Assembly (NCBI RefSeq): GCF_004664715.2
Contig: NC_051066.1
Span: 84,159,735 to 84,223,734 of the forward strand
DNA length: 64,000 nt
Direction: 5' to 3'
Source: Peromyscus leucopus
Taxonomy: Eukaryota; Chordata; Mammalia; Rodentia; Cricetidae
Shown: in pieces, positions 44,790 through 55,924 of the stretch
How positions within the stretch are numbered: position 1 is the stretch's first letter
Layout of the letters: each line of letters begins with the position of its first letter
Notes under the pieces: generated by a model
Seen by the model: the letters and a program-made list of their open reading frames with translations, nothing else
Database searches by the model: none
Told to the model about the DNA's origin: nothing
Translations under genes and position numbers: made by a program

Positions 44790-44960
44790 TGTGGAGACCT
44801 GTTTATGCCATTTTTTAGCTCTGTGAACTTAGGTTAGTTATTAATTTTCTTGAACCCCATTTCTTCTAGTAAGTGAGAAATCTGCCCAGAGATAATAGAA
44901 TTGTCATCGGCATGGTGCCTGGCATTGAAGGAACTCAACATTTGTTAGTTCTGCATAGCT
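44790..44960 (-). repeat. MIR SINE, antisense
   Basis: TTTTTAGCTCTGTGAACTTAG, CTTGAACCCCATTTCTTCTA and GGTGCCTGGCATTGAAGGAA follow the antisense MIR order. Confidence 0.65.
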
Positions 44961-45599
44961 TTTTCCATGTCTTCATCTTTATTTTGCTCCATTACAGAGA
45001 CACAAGAACTCCTCTTATTTCTATACCTTGGACCCTAAGAATGGTAGTTGAGCCTCCCTGACTCAGAAGCTTCAAAACAGCCCACTGTCTCCCACATGTC
45101 TGCCTTTGGACAGAAGTCACCTGTCTTAAGTCTCAGTCACTGAGGACAACCACAAAGGAGAATACTTTGTTAGAGAATGACTTCAGTGTATCATCCATCT
45201 TAAATTTGAAGGATAAAATTACATTATAGACTCCAAGTGTCCAGAAACTTCTTAGATTAGCACTTTACTTAAATATGCATAACATAAAACAGAATGTGAA
45301 TTCTATATGGCTCTAATTCATATGATGTTGAATTGAAATCCAATTTTAAATTAAACATAAACAAACTATAAGTGTAAATTTTAATAAACAGTACATGTAT
45401 ATGACAAATGATAGCATTTTGCTGAATTAAAGTGGTCATTGTCTATGTTGTGGGGTCATATAATTGGCTAATTAACTCTATCACTATTTCTATTTAAATC
45501 TTTGTATAATATGTTATGGTAGTGTTTGTTCTCCAATTAATAAATAATCATTAAGGCATATCATATTTTTGTCTGCCTGTCTTATTAACAAGTGGAAAT
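44961..45599. other. Unassigned AT-rich interval
   Basis: No recognisable feature. Confidence 0.4.
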
Positions 45600-45815
45600 A
45601 AGTTGGTACTATGTAATAACACTTATATATGATACACTAATTAACTTTAATCTTTATAACTATACTATGAATGAAATAATTTAATTTTTTCATTGTACAC
45701 AGAAAGAAAAGGAAGCACAGAAAGATAAAATAGTTTTCCTGAAGTCACATATACAAGTTGATTGCTGACTTGGCATTCCAACTCCAGTACCCTGAATCCT
45801 TTGTGATTAGCCTTT
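45600..45815 (+). repeat. MIR SINE, diverged
   Basis: AACTTTAATCTTTATAACTA, ACACAGAAAGAAAAGGAAGC, CCTGAAGTCACATATACAAG and GGCATTCCAACTCCAGTACC follow the sense MIR order. Confidence 0.65.
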
Positions 45816-46642
45816 CAAATAAATGAATATAAACAGAGAGTAAGTATGAACATTGAAAATATGTGGTAATTTTTGGATGAAGTTCTTTGTGGTCATGGTA
45901 ACAAAGCAGTGTATGCCTATATATTTGATTGTTATAAAAATAAATACTTTTCCTTTTAATTACATGAAGAACTCAAGAAATTCTGAGAATACATGGGTGT
46001 TTGTAGAGCCTACTGTAAAAAAAAATTATAAAAATGTTTTAAGCAGTAGATTAAAGCTTTTAGGAAAACTGAAATCCCAGTTGTAATGGCATAGTCTTCT
46101 AACCTCCTCCATTTCTTAACCTAGTTGTACCTGAGAAATCAGGATGATATGGGTCTCCTCTCCCAAGTTATTTCAAGTCAATGACAAGTAACTGTTTAAC
46201 TGAGATATGTAGTAAGGATTGGCTTGAAGACTATGTTCAATGATGCCTAAGATATTTCCAACTCTGAGAAGCCTTCACTTTATGAAAGAACCATGAGCTC
46301 AGGAGCTGGGAGAAGAAAATTATGATGAGAGATTAGCAGAGACTAGTTGTTCTGAAAATCGACCCAGTAGTGGATCCTCAGGCTTTCTCAGCATTTGCAC
46401 GATAGGAGCTCAAAAGCAAGCCCTCTACTCTACCTCAGGTTTGCTTGCACATCTGAAGAGGAGGCTTCCATTAGATGTTGCTGGTATCTCTGATGGGGTA
46501 GCCAAAAGCTAACCTGAAATCACCATCAGAACCAGGGCATATCTAAGAAATTTATGTTTAGTTTAACATTTGAAAATTCAGCCAAGTTTTTCTTTAGGTT
46601 AGCTAGAGACAAAATTTGACTATCCTAATGGGTTATTTAAAA
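45816..46642. other. Unassigned interval
   Basis: No recognisable feature. Confidence 0.4.
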
Positions 46643-46812
46643 AAAGCATTAGTTGGGTGGTGGTAGTGTATACCTTTAATCCCAGCACTCAGGAGGCAGA
46701 GGCAGGTGGATCTCTGTGAGTCCTAGGCTAGCCTGATCTACAGAGTGAGTTCCAGGAAAGGTCCCAAAGCCACACAGAGAAATCCTGTCTTGAACAACAA
46801 CAACAACAAAAA

Positions 46813-46855
<43 letters not shown>

Positions 46856-46857
46856 AT
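46643..46857 (+). repeat. B1 SINE with (CAA)n and (AAAT)n tail
   Basis: GGGTGGTGGTAGTGTATACC to CACAGAGAAATCCTGTCTTG, then CAA repeats and about 12 AAAT units (46811-46857). Target duplications are not clear. Confidence 0.92.
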
Positions 46858-47295
46858 CATTTGACAAGACCCAACATCTAGTTGTGATAAAAGCCATCAG
46901 TCAACTAGACATGCAAGGGAACTTCCATGACCTGGTGAGGAACATCTGTTTAAAAATCTTAAACTAACATTGGAGTTAATATCAAAACAGTGAATGCTTC
47001 AGTACTCAGTGGTACTAAAGCGTGGTGACTATTCTCATCATTTCTATTCACCTCTGTACTTCAAGTCCTGGCTTGTGGGAAAAAAAAGCAAGCAAGAAAG
47101 AACATATAGATTGGACAAGAAATAGTAAAATTTTCTTTACTCAACATGAGTTTGTGCATAGAAAATTCTTTTAAAAAGTGTAATAAAACTACTAGAAGTA
47201 AGAGTTTTAAGAAGGCTTTGGGAAACAATGTCAATATGTTAAATTCAGCAGTAATTCTAGGCACCAGAAACAAACAATTGAAAAATAAGGTTTCA

Positions 47296-47440
47296 ATGGG
47301 TGTGACAATGCACGTTTTTAATATCAGCACTTAGGAGAAAGGCAGAGGCAGGCAGATCTGAGTTTGATGCCAGTCTGGTCTACCTAGTGAGCTCCAGTCC
47401 AGCCAAGAATACATAGTGAGACTGTGTTTCAAAAAGTAAA
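47296..47440 (+). repeat. B1 SINE, old
   Basis: GGGTGTGACAATGCACGTTTTTAAT, AAAGGCAGAGGCAGGCAGATC and CAGTCTGGTCTACCTAGTGA, with a short A-rich tail. Confidence 0.85.
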
Positions 47441-47659
47441 CAAGCCAAAAGAAAGAAACAGAATTTTCAAAAACATAATTTATAAAAGCATAAGCATACA
47501 TTGAATACATAGAGGTAAATTTAATAAAGCCTTTTGTAAGACCTGTACAGTAAAAGCTAAAATACATTATTGAGTAATTTAAGAACTTCAGTAACTGAAG
47601 AGAAAGAACATGTTTGTGTGCTCAAACACCTGTCATTACTATTAGAATGTCCATTCTTA

Positions 47660-47880
47660 AAACTGGAGAGACAGTTCTGTAATTAAGAGCACTTGCTCCT
47701 CTTCCAAAGGGTCAGAGTTTGGTTCACAGCACCCACATTGGATCGCTCACAAGCACCTGTGACTCCAGCCCCAGGGGATCCAACACCCTCTTCTGCCCTA
47801 TGTGGGCACCTTCGCATACATGACATACACTCACACAGATACACACACATTATATATAAATAAATACAAATAATTATTTT
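47660..47880 (+). repeat. B2 SINE
   Basis: CTGGAGAGACAGTTCTGTAATTAAGAGC, CACAGCACCCACATTGGATC, CCAGGGGATCCAACACCCTC and a TATAAATAAATAC tail. Confidence 0.88.
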
Positions 47881-47889
47881 AAAACTTTA

Positions 47890-48071
47890 CAAGATGTTCA
47901 TTTTCCCCAAGTTTACTTGTAGATTTAATACAATTTCAATCAAAGTCACAGGATGCTTTGGGGAAAATGATAAGCTGATACTAAAATGTACCATAGCTAA
48001 GATAGCTAAAACAACTTTGAAGAGGGAAAAATTGAACATGAAGTTTGATAGTGGAGGTTCATTAAGCAAGA

Positions 48072-48112
<41 letters not shown>

Positions 48113-49210
48113 ACATATATGCACATATATGCATACCAATAGGTGTATAAAGCAAGTGAGTCCAGAAATAGACCTCATGAGGACAGCCAATAAACTAGTA
48201 ATGATGTTGCCCAGTTAATTTATAGGTAACAATCCTTACAACAAATGATACTGACATAATCCCTAGGCTATATTCAAGAAAATAACAACTAAACCCCTAA
48301 CCCAACTGTGCCATAAAGAAAAATAAACTCAAATCAACTAAAATTTATATTTATTACAAGTAACAATAGCAAATTTTAGCTCACTAAATATCTTTAATTT
48401 CCCCAACATTAAAACAAAAATTTTAGAAGAAAACATAGGCAGAAACATTTGCAGCTTTGGAATTTGGACTGTGAAAACATCAGTAATTATTAAAAGGGGA
48501 ATTGATGAATATTGGCATACTTAAAATGAAAACCTCTGTTTATGGAAGATACAGTTAAGGAAATAGAAAAGGTAAGCCATGGAAGAAATTTTTAAAAAAA
48601 AGCAATGTATATATGTACCAGACAAGACACTTATATCGAGAATGTATCATCTGGGAATATATCATTGCCTATGAAGATGGGCAAAAGATTTGGCCTGATA
48701 TTTTCCCCAGACTCTATGTGCAGCCTTTTAATGAAATGACATGAAGAAATGCTCAACATCGTTAGTCATCAGAAAAATTGAAATTAAAGCCACAAGAGAA
48801 CATGACATTGCATACCCATATGGACAGCAGCAAGGGTATAAAACAACCAGGACTCCCATTCATTGTTAGTAGAAAAGTAAGATGAAAAATAATTTCAAAA
48901 AATAAAATTGATGGCAAAGTAAAACATTAATTTTTTCTTTTTCCTTAGAAAAAAACAGATCGATACACTTACCACAGGACACAATAATTATATTTCCAGG
49001 CATTTACTCAAGAGCAATAAAAACTAGTTGACTGTACAATGACTTTTATATAAATATTCATATTATCTTTATTAACAACTTGAAATAAACTAAATGTTCA
49101 CCAACAAGTGAATAATTGAACAATTACGGCTCTATACAACACAGTACAATTGAGCAATAAAAAGAAACACGTCACTGACATATGTATAGTACAAATGGAT
49201 ATCAAAAACG
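47890..49210 (+). mobile_element. Old L1 ORF2 C-terminal fragment
   Basis: Decayed L1 ORF2 text in order: TTTAATACAATTTCAATCAA AGTC, AAGTGAGTCCAGAAATAGACC, GAAATGCTCAACATCGTTAG TCATCAG, CAAGAGCAATAAAAACTAG, AAATGTTCACCAACAAGTGA and CAATGAGCAATAAAAAGAAACA-like text near 49150. A CA microsatellite grew inside it. Too diverged to code. Confidence 0.8.
48074..48109 (+). repeat. (CA)n microsatellite
   Basis: About 18 CA units inside the old L1. Confidence 0.97.
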
Positions 49211-49218
49211 TTCTAAAG

Positions 49219-49430
49219 CAGTGGTTCTCAACCCTCCTAATGCTGTGACCCTTTAGTGCAGTTCCTCATGCTGTGGTGACCCCCAACCATAAAATTATTT
49301 CATTGCTCTTTTATAACTCTAATTTTGCTACTGATATGAATCATAATGTAAACATCTAACATGCAGGATATCTGATATATGACCAGCCCCCAAAGGGTCA
49401 TGACCCACAGGTTGAGAACCACTTGTCTAA
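49219..49430 (+). mobile_element. URR1 hAT-type DNA transposon
   Basis: It starts CAGTGGTTCTCAACCCTCC and ends CAGGTTGAGAACCACTT, which are inverted terminal repeats. Inside are GTGACCCCCAACCATAAAAT and CCCAAAGGGTCATGACCCAC. CTAAAG on both sides (TTCTAAAG and GTCTAAAG) fits the 8-bp hAT target duplication with one change. It is a non-autonomous rodent family with no transposase. Confidence 0.9.
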
Positions 49431-49689
49431 AGAAATATGATTCTATTCATGCGTAATTCTAGAAGAGGCAAAATTTACCTATTGAAACAGAAAGAACAGT
49501 TCTGTTCATAAATGGGGAGTAAAGGCTGACTGCAAACGGGCATGACAGAAGTTTTGAGTTGCAAAAGTGTTTTCCCATTTTGTCTGGTTTGTTCACATCG
49601 ATAAAGGCAGCTGTCACACAGACTGTATTGAACAACATGTTTGAGATATCTGTACTTTATTATATGGAAGTTGATTTTTTTTAAATGGA

Positions 49690-49930
49690 TCATGAGGGCT
49701 GGAAGAATAGCACTCATAGAGGTGATTGCCTCATGGACATGAAGACCCAAGTTCAATCTCCAGAGCCTATGCAAAAAATTGGAGTGCACTGGTGTCCACT
49801 TGCAATCTCTGTGTTGGGGAAGGGGATACCAGCAGATCCCTGGGGCTCACTGGCCAGCTGCCCTCGCTTAATTGCTGAGTTCTAGGCTAGCAAGGGATCC
49901 CTGTCTCTAAACACAAGGTGGAAGTTCCTT
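49690..49930 (+). repeat. B3 SINE
   Basis: AGGGCTGGAAGAATAGCACTC, CAAGTTCAATCTCCAGAGCC, GGGATACCAGCAGATCCCTGGGGCTCACTGG and CCCTGTCTCTAAACACAAGG TGGA follow the B3 consensus. Confidence 0.85.
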
Positions 49931-49943
49931 AGATAATACATCC

Positions 49944-50172
49944 AAGGGCTGGGGAGGTGACTCAGCAGTTAAGAGCACTGGCTGCTCTTGCAGAAGACCC
50001 AGGTTCAGTTCCCAGCATCCCATATGGCAGCTCACAACCATTTATAACTCCAGTTCTAGTGGTTCCCATGCCCTCTTCTGACCTCTGAGGGCACCAGGCA
50101 TAAATGTGGTGCACATACACACATGTGAACAAAACACATATACACACATAAAATAAGATAAATAAGTCTTTA
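49944..50172 (+). repeat. B2 SINE, left part of a B2-B1 pair
   Basis: A near-consensus B2 (AGGGCTGGGGAGGTGACTCAGCAGTTAAGAGC) ending ATAAGATAAATAAGTC. The 13-bp repeat AGATAATACATCC lies just left (49931-49943). Its partner lies not after the B2 but after the following B1 (50334-50346). Confidence 0.95.
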
Positions 50173-50333
50173 AGGCTGGGCAGTTGGTGGTGCACACCTT
50201 TAGGAGGCAGAGGCAGGGAGATCTCCGTGAGTTCGTGAGCTCAAGGCCAGCCTGGTCTACAAATCGAGTTCAGGACAGGCTCCAAAGCTGCACCAAGAAA
50301 CCCTGACTCAAAAAAAAAAAAAAAAAAAAAAAA
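50173..50333 (+). repeat. B1 SINE, right part of a B2-B1 pair
   Basis: B1 body (TAAGGCTGGGCAGTTGGTGGTGC .. CTGACTC) with about 26 A residues. It lacks about ten bases of the usual AATCCCAGCACTC block and has a small insertion (GTGAGCTC). It ends at the right copy of the B2's target duplication. Confidence 0.93.
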
Positions 50334-50465
50334 AGATAATACATCCCAGGTTGTCCTTTGGCCTTCACATGCATGTTCATCTGAACAATATATACATTAA
50401 AATGCAAGATGTATTTTAAAAGTTGAGTAAATTTAATTTCAAACGAATACAAGATCGTAACTATA

Positions 50466-50701
50466 CTAGTTTGTTAGGGCTGTGCAATGAAGTACACAGT
50501 CCAGGGAGCTTAAACACAGAAATATATTTTCCCACAGTCCAGTGGATGAATAGGGAAATCAAAACGTTAAAAAGGTTTGGTTTCTTCTGAAGCCCCTCCC
50601 TTTGACTTGCGGATGGCTATTTTCTCCTTGTGTGATTCTGTTTCTCTCTGTCTCTCTGTTTCTCTCTGTCTCTGTCATCTCTTTCTGTCTCTGCCTCCCA
50701 G

Positions 50702-50759
<58 letters not shown>

Positions 50760-50925
50760 TCATCTTTTCTACAGACACTAGTCATCCTGGGTTGAAACCT
50801 TCCTGCTTTAACTAATTTGATCTGAATTATCTCTTTCAAGTTCTTATCTTCAAATCTAGTCACATTCTGAGACCCTGGAGTTAGAGTTTCGGCATACCAA
50901 TTTTGAGGTGACATAGTTCATGATA
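50466..50925 (+). repeat. Old mammalian LTR-like repeat with internal (GT)n
   Basis: TAGTTTGTTAGGGCTGTGCAATGAAG, GAAATATATTTTCCCACAGTCC, GGTTTCTTCTGAAGCCCCTC, TCTTCAAATCTAGTCACATT CTGAGACC and TACCAATTTTGAGGTGACAT follow a widely spread mammalian MLT-type LTR consensus. A GT microsatellite (50703-50757) arose inside. Confidence 0.65.
50703..50757 (+). repeat. (GT)n microsatellite
   Basis: About 27 GT units, preceded by TCTCTG/TCTG-rich sequence (50640-50690). Confidence 0.97.
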
Positions 50926-51971
50926 CTTACATGCCTGAGACAGAGTTATTTAATACATATGTGGTGATTATAGTGTTGCTGAGACTAGACTGGATTGCTG
51001 CAGAATTCTTAAAGAGTTGTTACTCAAAAATCTTTGTCTCTGCTCTGTGTCATAGCTGAATTAGAAGAATTAAAAGGGAGATAATACAGGAGGGCTGAGG
51101 TTGAGGGAGGCATGAATGGTAAAAACATTGTTGTTAGAAAGAAACTTTCAGCCTTAGAATTACAAAATGATGAAAATCATTTTTACTTATGCATTTATAT
51201 TAAGAATTCCATTATAATGTAGGTCTTAAAAGCTTAAGAGTAGATTATCCACTATCATCCTATTAACATTCTGAATCATACATGTCCCAGGTTCTTAAGA
51301 CTAACACTGAAGTTATAACTCCTTGAAGTATTTCTTTATTCCCCCCCAAAGGGAACCAAAAAGATTACACTTATACCTCATGGCATAAATAGAACTCTTC
51401 AAAGAGTTCTTGTTCAAGAGAAATAATACAAAGACAAAAATCATCTCAGATGTCAGATGGGAGAGCCAATGAGTTGACTTCCTGTGACAACATTCCCATG
51501 GAGGAAAGAGGGACAGCATCTGAGGGAAAGATTTGGGGCACAGCAATGAAACGGAACTTCATTTTCTATTGATAGTCCCTTCAGAACAAGCTTGCTTGAG
51601 ATTTAGTCTCTCAAAAGAATAATTTTGGCTGAGCAATTTCCTTTATAACAAAGGTTAAAGATGTTGAACCTTGCTTCCAGATTGAAATCATTAACAAAGT
51701 ATTTTCTGAACTCTAAAATATGTTATTGAAGGCCAATTAAGATTTCCTAACTGGTGACCTCAATCATCTGGCACCTTAGAAATAGCATTAGTAAATACAG
51801 TATGCCTGCAGGAGTACTCCATTCTTCCTCACAGTTCTTTGAGAGTAGAGAGGTCATTCCATTTACAGGCACGCCAAGAACATGGGAGGCATATGACTAC
51901 TCCTGGGGAGATACAAGCAATTGTCTATTTAACCCTTACCAGGCATAGAAGACAACCAATGAAAACGTTCC
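50926..51971. other. Unassigned interval
   Basis: No recognisable feature. Confidence 0.4.
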
Positions 51972-52300
51972 ATCCACATCTAGTTTAGCAAACCAGTGGA
52001 TTTATTGTGGTTATTTACAGGACCATGAGTGACTCGAAAGTAGCTGTATCACTGAAAGACCCATCCCAGCATGGGTGGTGATACACAAAAGCTGTATCCC
52101 TAGAGCTCCCTGACCAATGTGCCGGCAGCTCCACTGAAGAGAGTTCCCTCTTCAGCAAATGCTACTGTTTATATAACCTTGGGAAAGGACATTGTGAATG
52201 CTTTTAGTTTCTCAGCTTCCCAAACCTTGGAAGTTTTATTATCTTTGGAGGCTTATCAGCCCTTCCCACTTCCAGGAGGAAGTGTTTTAATTCAAATAGC
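51972..52300. repeat. Dispersed repeat of unknown family, copy 2
   Basis: Homologous to 36525-36870, same orientation. It contains CATCTAGTTTAGCAAACCAG, TTTATTGTGGTTATTTACAG, AAAGTAGCTGTATCACTGAA and CAGCATGGGTGGTGATACAC. I cannot name the family. Confidence 0.6.
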
Positions 52301-52819
52301 TATGCAAAAGTGAGATACCTGTGCCTCAATTCACATGGCAAAGCCTGAGGTATCAAGAGACATGACTGGGAATTTGGCAAGTGGCTTGCTAGGCTTCCTG
52401 GGAGAGAAAGAGTGTATTGTACAAAGACAATGAGATTAGGAAGTCTACAGGAACACAGAGCAGGAAAAGACTAACCCTTCAATTGGGAAGCCTTTCTGAG
52501 TGGGAAGAAAAATTAAACACCTGAGTTTCATGTTGAAAAGCTGATTGGAGGCAGCAGCACTGGAAATCTTGACTATGTGTCACTGTTTAATACCAATCGA
52601 ACATTCCATCTTGAGGGAATGACCACGTGTTCTGGGTTGCCTGGGACAGTCACAGCTAGCCTATTACTTTTCTATTACCAGTTAACCTTCTTTCTTATAC
52701 AACATAGGACACGTGTTGATTATATAATCATCTTAGCGCTACTGGACTTTTGCCATGTTATTTAATGTGCTAATACAGAAGAAAGGGAAAGAACTGACTC
52801 TCACATTATTTACTTACTT
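52301..52819. other. Unassigned interval
   Basis: No recognisable feature. Confidence 0.4.
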
Positions 52820-53165
52820 GTTTGTTATGGTGTATGTTGTGTGTGTTATGTGCATATGTATACACATTTGTGTGAGGGTGAGCATGCCCATGTGTATATG
52901 TGCAGAGGTCAGGAAGTCAATATCAGATGTCTTCTTCTATTGCCCACCCCCACCTGGTTTTTGATACAGTCTCTCACTGAACCTGGAGCTCATGTTTTGG
53001 CTATGCTGGCTAGCCAGTCTGTCTGTGGGTTCTGCCTGTCTCTGCCTCCCTAGTACTGAGGTTACAGATGCGGTCCATTGAACCTGGCTCTTACGTCTTT
53101 TACAACAGTAAGCACTGTCCTTGTTTGTACTGAGGTGCTGGGAATCCAAACTCAGGCCCTTGTTC
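52820..53165 (-). repeat. B3-type SINE, antisense
   Basis: CAGAGGTCAGGAAGTCAATATC, GATACAGTCTCTCACTGAACC TGGAGCTC, GCTGGCTAGCCAGTCTG and TGAGGTGCTGGGAATCCAAACTCAGG are the complement of B3/B3A. It ends where the truncated LTR begins. Confidence 0.75.
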
Positions 53166-53570
53166 TGGCCAACTTCTCAGCTGATCTTGTTTCCTCAGAC
53201 TGGTTGCTTCTGTGTCCTCATCCCAATGGCTCTCAGCTGAACTGCTGCTCCAAAGCCTGAAGCTTAACCAGCTAAAAGCTTAACCAGCCAAATGCTTCTA
53301 GTTTCTGGTCTTCCCGCCTTATATATCTTTCTCTTCCTGGGATTAAAGGCTCGATTTCTGGGGTTAAAGGCGTGAGTCACCATGCCTGGCTGTTTCCAAT
53401 GTGGCCTTGAACTCACAAAGATCCCAGATGGACTTCTGCCTCTGGAATGCTAGGATTAAAGGTGTGAGTGCCACTATTTTCTAGCTTCTGTATCTAGTGG
53501 CTGTCTGTTCTCTGACCCTAGATAAATTTATTAGGGTGCACAATATTTTGGAGAATACAATACCACCACA
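53166..53570 (-). mobile_element. LTR, TGTGGTRRTATT family, antisense, U5-truncated
   Basis: The complement starts TGTGGTGGTATTGTATTC at 53570, with SINE-like CCTTTAATCC modules and GATATATAAGGCGGG (TATA) near 53320. It stops at GAAGTTGGCCAG (53166), about 100 bp short of the copy at 33596-34103. It is joined directly to a B3 element, so a deletion removed its U5 end and the left target duplication. Confidence 0.88.
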
Positions 53571-54334
53571 TAATCCTTTCTCGATTTCCACGTGGTGTGT
53601 ATACTTAACCACTGCAGCTGCAGCTTGCATAGTCTGAGAACCAGAAACCAGTTTCATAAATGTATAAGCAAGGTCCTACTCTCAGAGAGCCCTGCTATCG
53701 GCCTCTTCTGGTATGTGGTCATCCTCTTACAAGTTTTAATAGCTTTTATATTTGATTTTGCATTTTCTAAAGATTGGCAGGAAGATAAAGCATGACCTTG
53801 ATATTGGAAGTTTTAGATTATAGTCCCCCACCTTGTTGTCTTCTACGTCTTTACTTATGTACAAGGTAGGCTCTTAGTGGTCCACTCCCCTCGAGGACTC
53901 AGGCCTGCTTGGCCTTCTTTCCCCACCCTGTCAAATGATGGATGGCTGTTGCCTCTCATAGGAGTCCAAGTGTGGATGCATTAGAATCCAAGCTGTGATG
54001 AGGTAACAGAAGCCACCGTCCTTGTTTGTACTGGGCTTCTCTGCACCACCCCTCATTCTGCTACTGTTCTTGTGTGGAATTTGCAGCTCCTTGAGTGTCT
54101 GTCTGTCTGCTGTGCACTGTGATGTAGTTTTGAGCTTGTGGGAAAGGAAAAATGACTTCATTGCTTTCAGTGTGGGGAACTACATTGGTGGCAGAAAGGG
54201 ATCCTCTTCAATTTGTGTTACTCATATGCTTAACCAGTTACAAAGCCTTGGAAGACACTCTGCCTGTACCCACTGGTAAGAATCCCCATGCTTAGGATAG
54301 CACATTAAAGAGCAATTTAAAACAACTAGGACAG
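53571..54334. other. Unassigned interval
   Basis: No gene recognised. The 54022-54279 open frame (85 codons) has no domain I know. Confidence 0.4.
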
Positions 54335-54490
54335 ATTTTTATTAAATTTTTAAATTTGTTTTACATACCAACCATGGTTTCCCCTCCCTCCTCTCCCCCT
54401 GTTCTCTCCCCCACCTCTTTTTTTTACCCTCCACCACCATCCACTCCTCAGAAAGGATAAAGTTTTCCATGGGAGTCAACCCCATGTTTG
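54335..54490 (-). mobile_element. L1 3' UTR end, antisense
   Basis: TTACATACCAACCATGGTTTC, a CCCTCC-rich stretch, then CTCAGAAAGGATAAAG TTTTCCATGGGAGTCAAC are the complement of the rodent L1 3' end (compare 9150-9290 in sense). ORF2 text starts immediately at 54491 but from its RT region, so over 2 kb of ORF2 is missing between them. Confidence 0.75.
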
Positions 54491-55860
54491 GCTGGGAGAC
54501 TTTTAATGACTATTTCTATTTTCTTAGGAGTTATAGGTCTATTTAAATTGTTTATCTGGTCTTGATTTAATTTTGGTAGGTGGTATCTATCCAGAAAATT
54601 GTCCATTTCTTTTAGATTTTTCAATTTTGTGGGGTACAGGTTTTGAAGTATGACCTAATGATTCTCTGGATTTCCTCAGTTGTTATGTCCTCCTTTTTGT
54701 TTCTGATTTTGTTAATTTGGATATTCTTTCTCTGCCTTTTCGATAGTTTGGTTAAGGATTTGTCTATCTTGTTGATTTTCTCAAAGAACCAACTTTTTGT
54801 TTCATTGATTCTTTGTTTTGTTCTCTTTGTTTCTATTTTATTGATTTCAGCCCCCAGTTTGATTGTCTCCTCCTCCTGGGTGACTTTGCTTCTTTTGGTT
54901 CTAGAGCTTTTAGTTGTGCTGTTAAGTCACTAGTGTGAGATTTCTCCATCTTCTTTATGTGAGCACTTAGTGCCATGAACTTTCCTCTTAGTAGACCTTT
55001 CATGTGTCCCACAAGTTTAGGTATGTTGTGTATTCATTTTCATTGAATTCTAGGAAGTCTTTAATTTCTTTCTTTATTTCTTCCTTGACCCAGTGGTGAT
55101 TCATTTGAGCATTGTTCAGTTTCCATGAGTTTGTAGTGTTTCTGTAATTTGTGTTGTTGTTGAACTCTAACTTTAAGCCATGGTGATTCAATACAATACA
55201 GGGGGGTTATTCCAATTGTTTTGTATCTGTTGAGATTTGCTTTGTGACCAAGCATGTGGTCAATTTTAGAGAAGGTTCCATGAGGTTCTAAGAAGAAGGT
55301 ATATTCTTTTATGTTTTGATAAAATGTTCTATAGATGTCTGTTAAGTCCATTTGAGTCATAACACCTATTAGATCCTTTATTTCTCTGTTAAGTTTCTGT
55401 CTGGCAGACCTGTTCATTGGTGAGAGTGGGGTGTTGAAGTCTCCCAGTACTAGTGTAGGGGGATTGATGTGTGTTTTAAGCTTTAGTAATGTTTCTTTTA
55501 CAACTGTTGGTGATTTTGTATTCGGTGCATAGATGTTCAGAATTGAGACTTCATCTTGATGGATTTTTCCTGTGGTGAATATGAAATGTCCTTCTCCATC
55601 TCTTTTGATTGATTTTAGTTTAACATTTAATTTGTTAGATATTAGGCTAGCTACACCAGCTTGTTTCTTAGGTCCGTTTTATTGGAAAATCTTTTCCCAA
55701 ACCTTTACTCTGAGGTAATGTCTGCCTTTGAAGTTAAAGTGTGTTTCTTGTATGCGTAGATCCTGTTTTCATATCCATTCTGTTAGCCCATGTCTTTTTT
55801 AGTTGAATTGAGTCCATTGATATATTAATGACTCATTATTGTTAATTCCTGTTATTTTTT
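54491..55860 (-). pseudogene. L1 ORF2 N-terminal part (endonuclease and start of RT), broken
   Basis: The minus strand encodes L1 ORF2 endonuclease text in several frames: [15 protein letters not shown] and [11 protein letters not shown] (about 55430-55560), [20 protein letters not shown] and [20 protein letters not shown] (55061-55417), then [20 protein letters not shown] before the RT domain. The endonuclease would nick target DNA and the RT would copy L1 RNA. Frameshifts and stops break it at several points. It ends within the early RT region at 54491, where the 3' UTR is joined, so the catalytic RT core is absent. Confidence 0.88.
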
Positions 55861-55924
55861 GGTTTTGTTATTTTTGGTGGTAGTGTGTGTATGTTTCCCT
55901 TCTTTGGGATTTGCTGGTGTGAGA

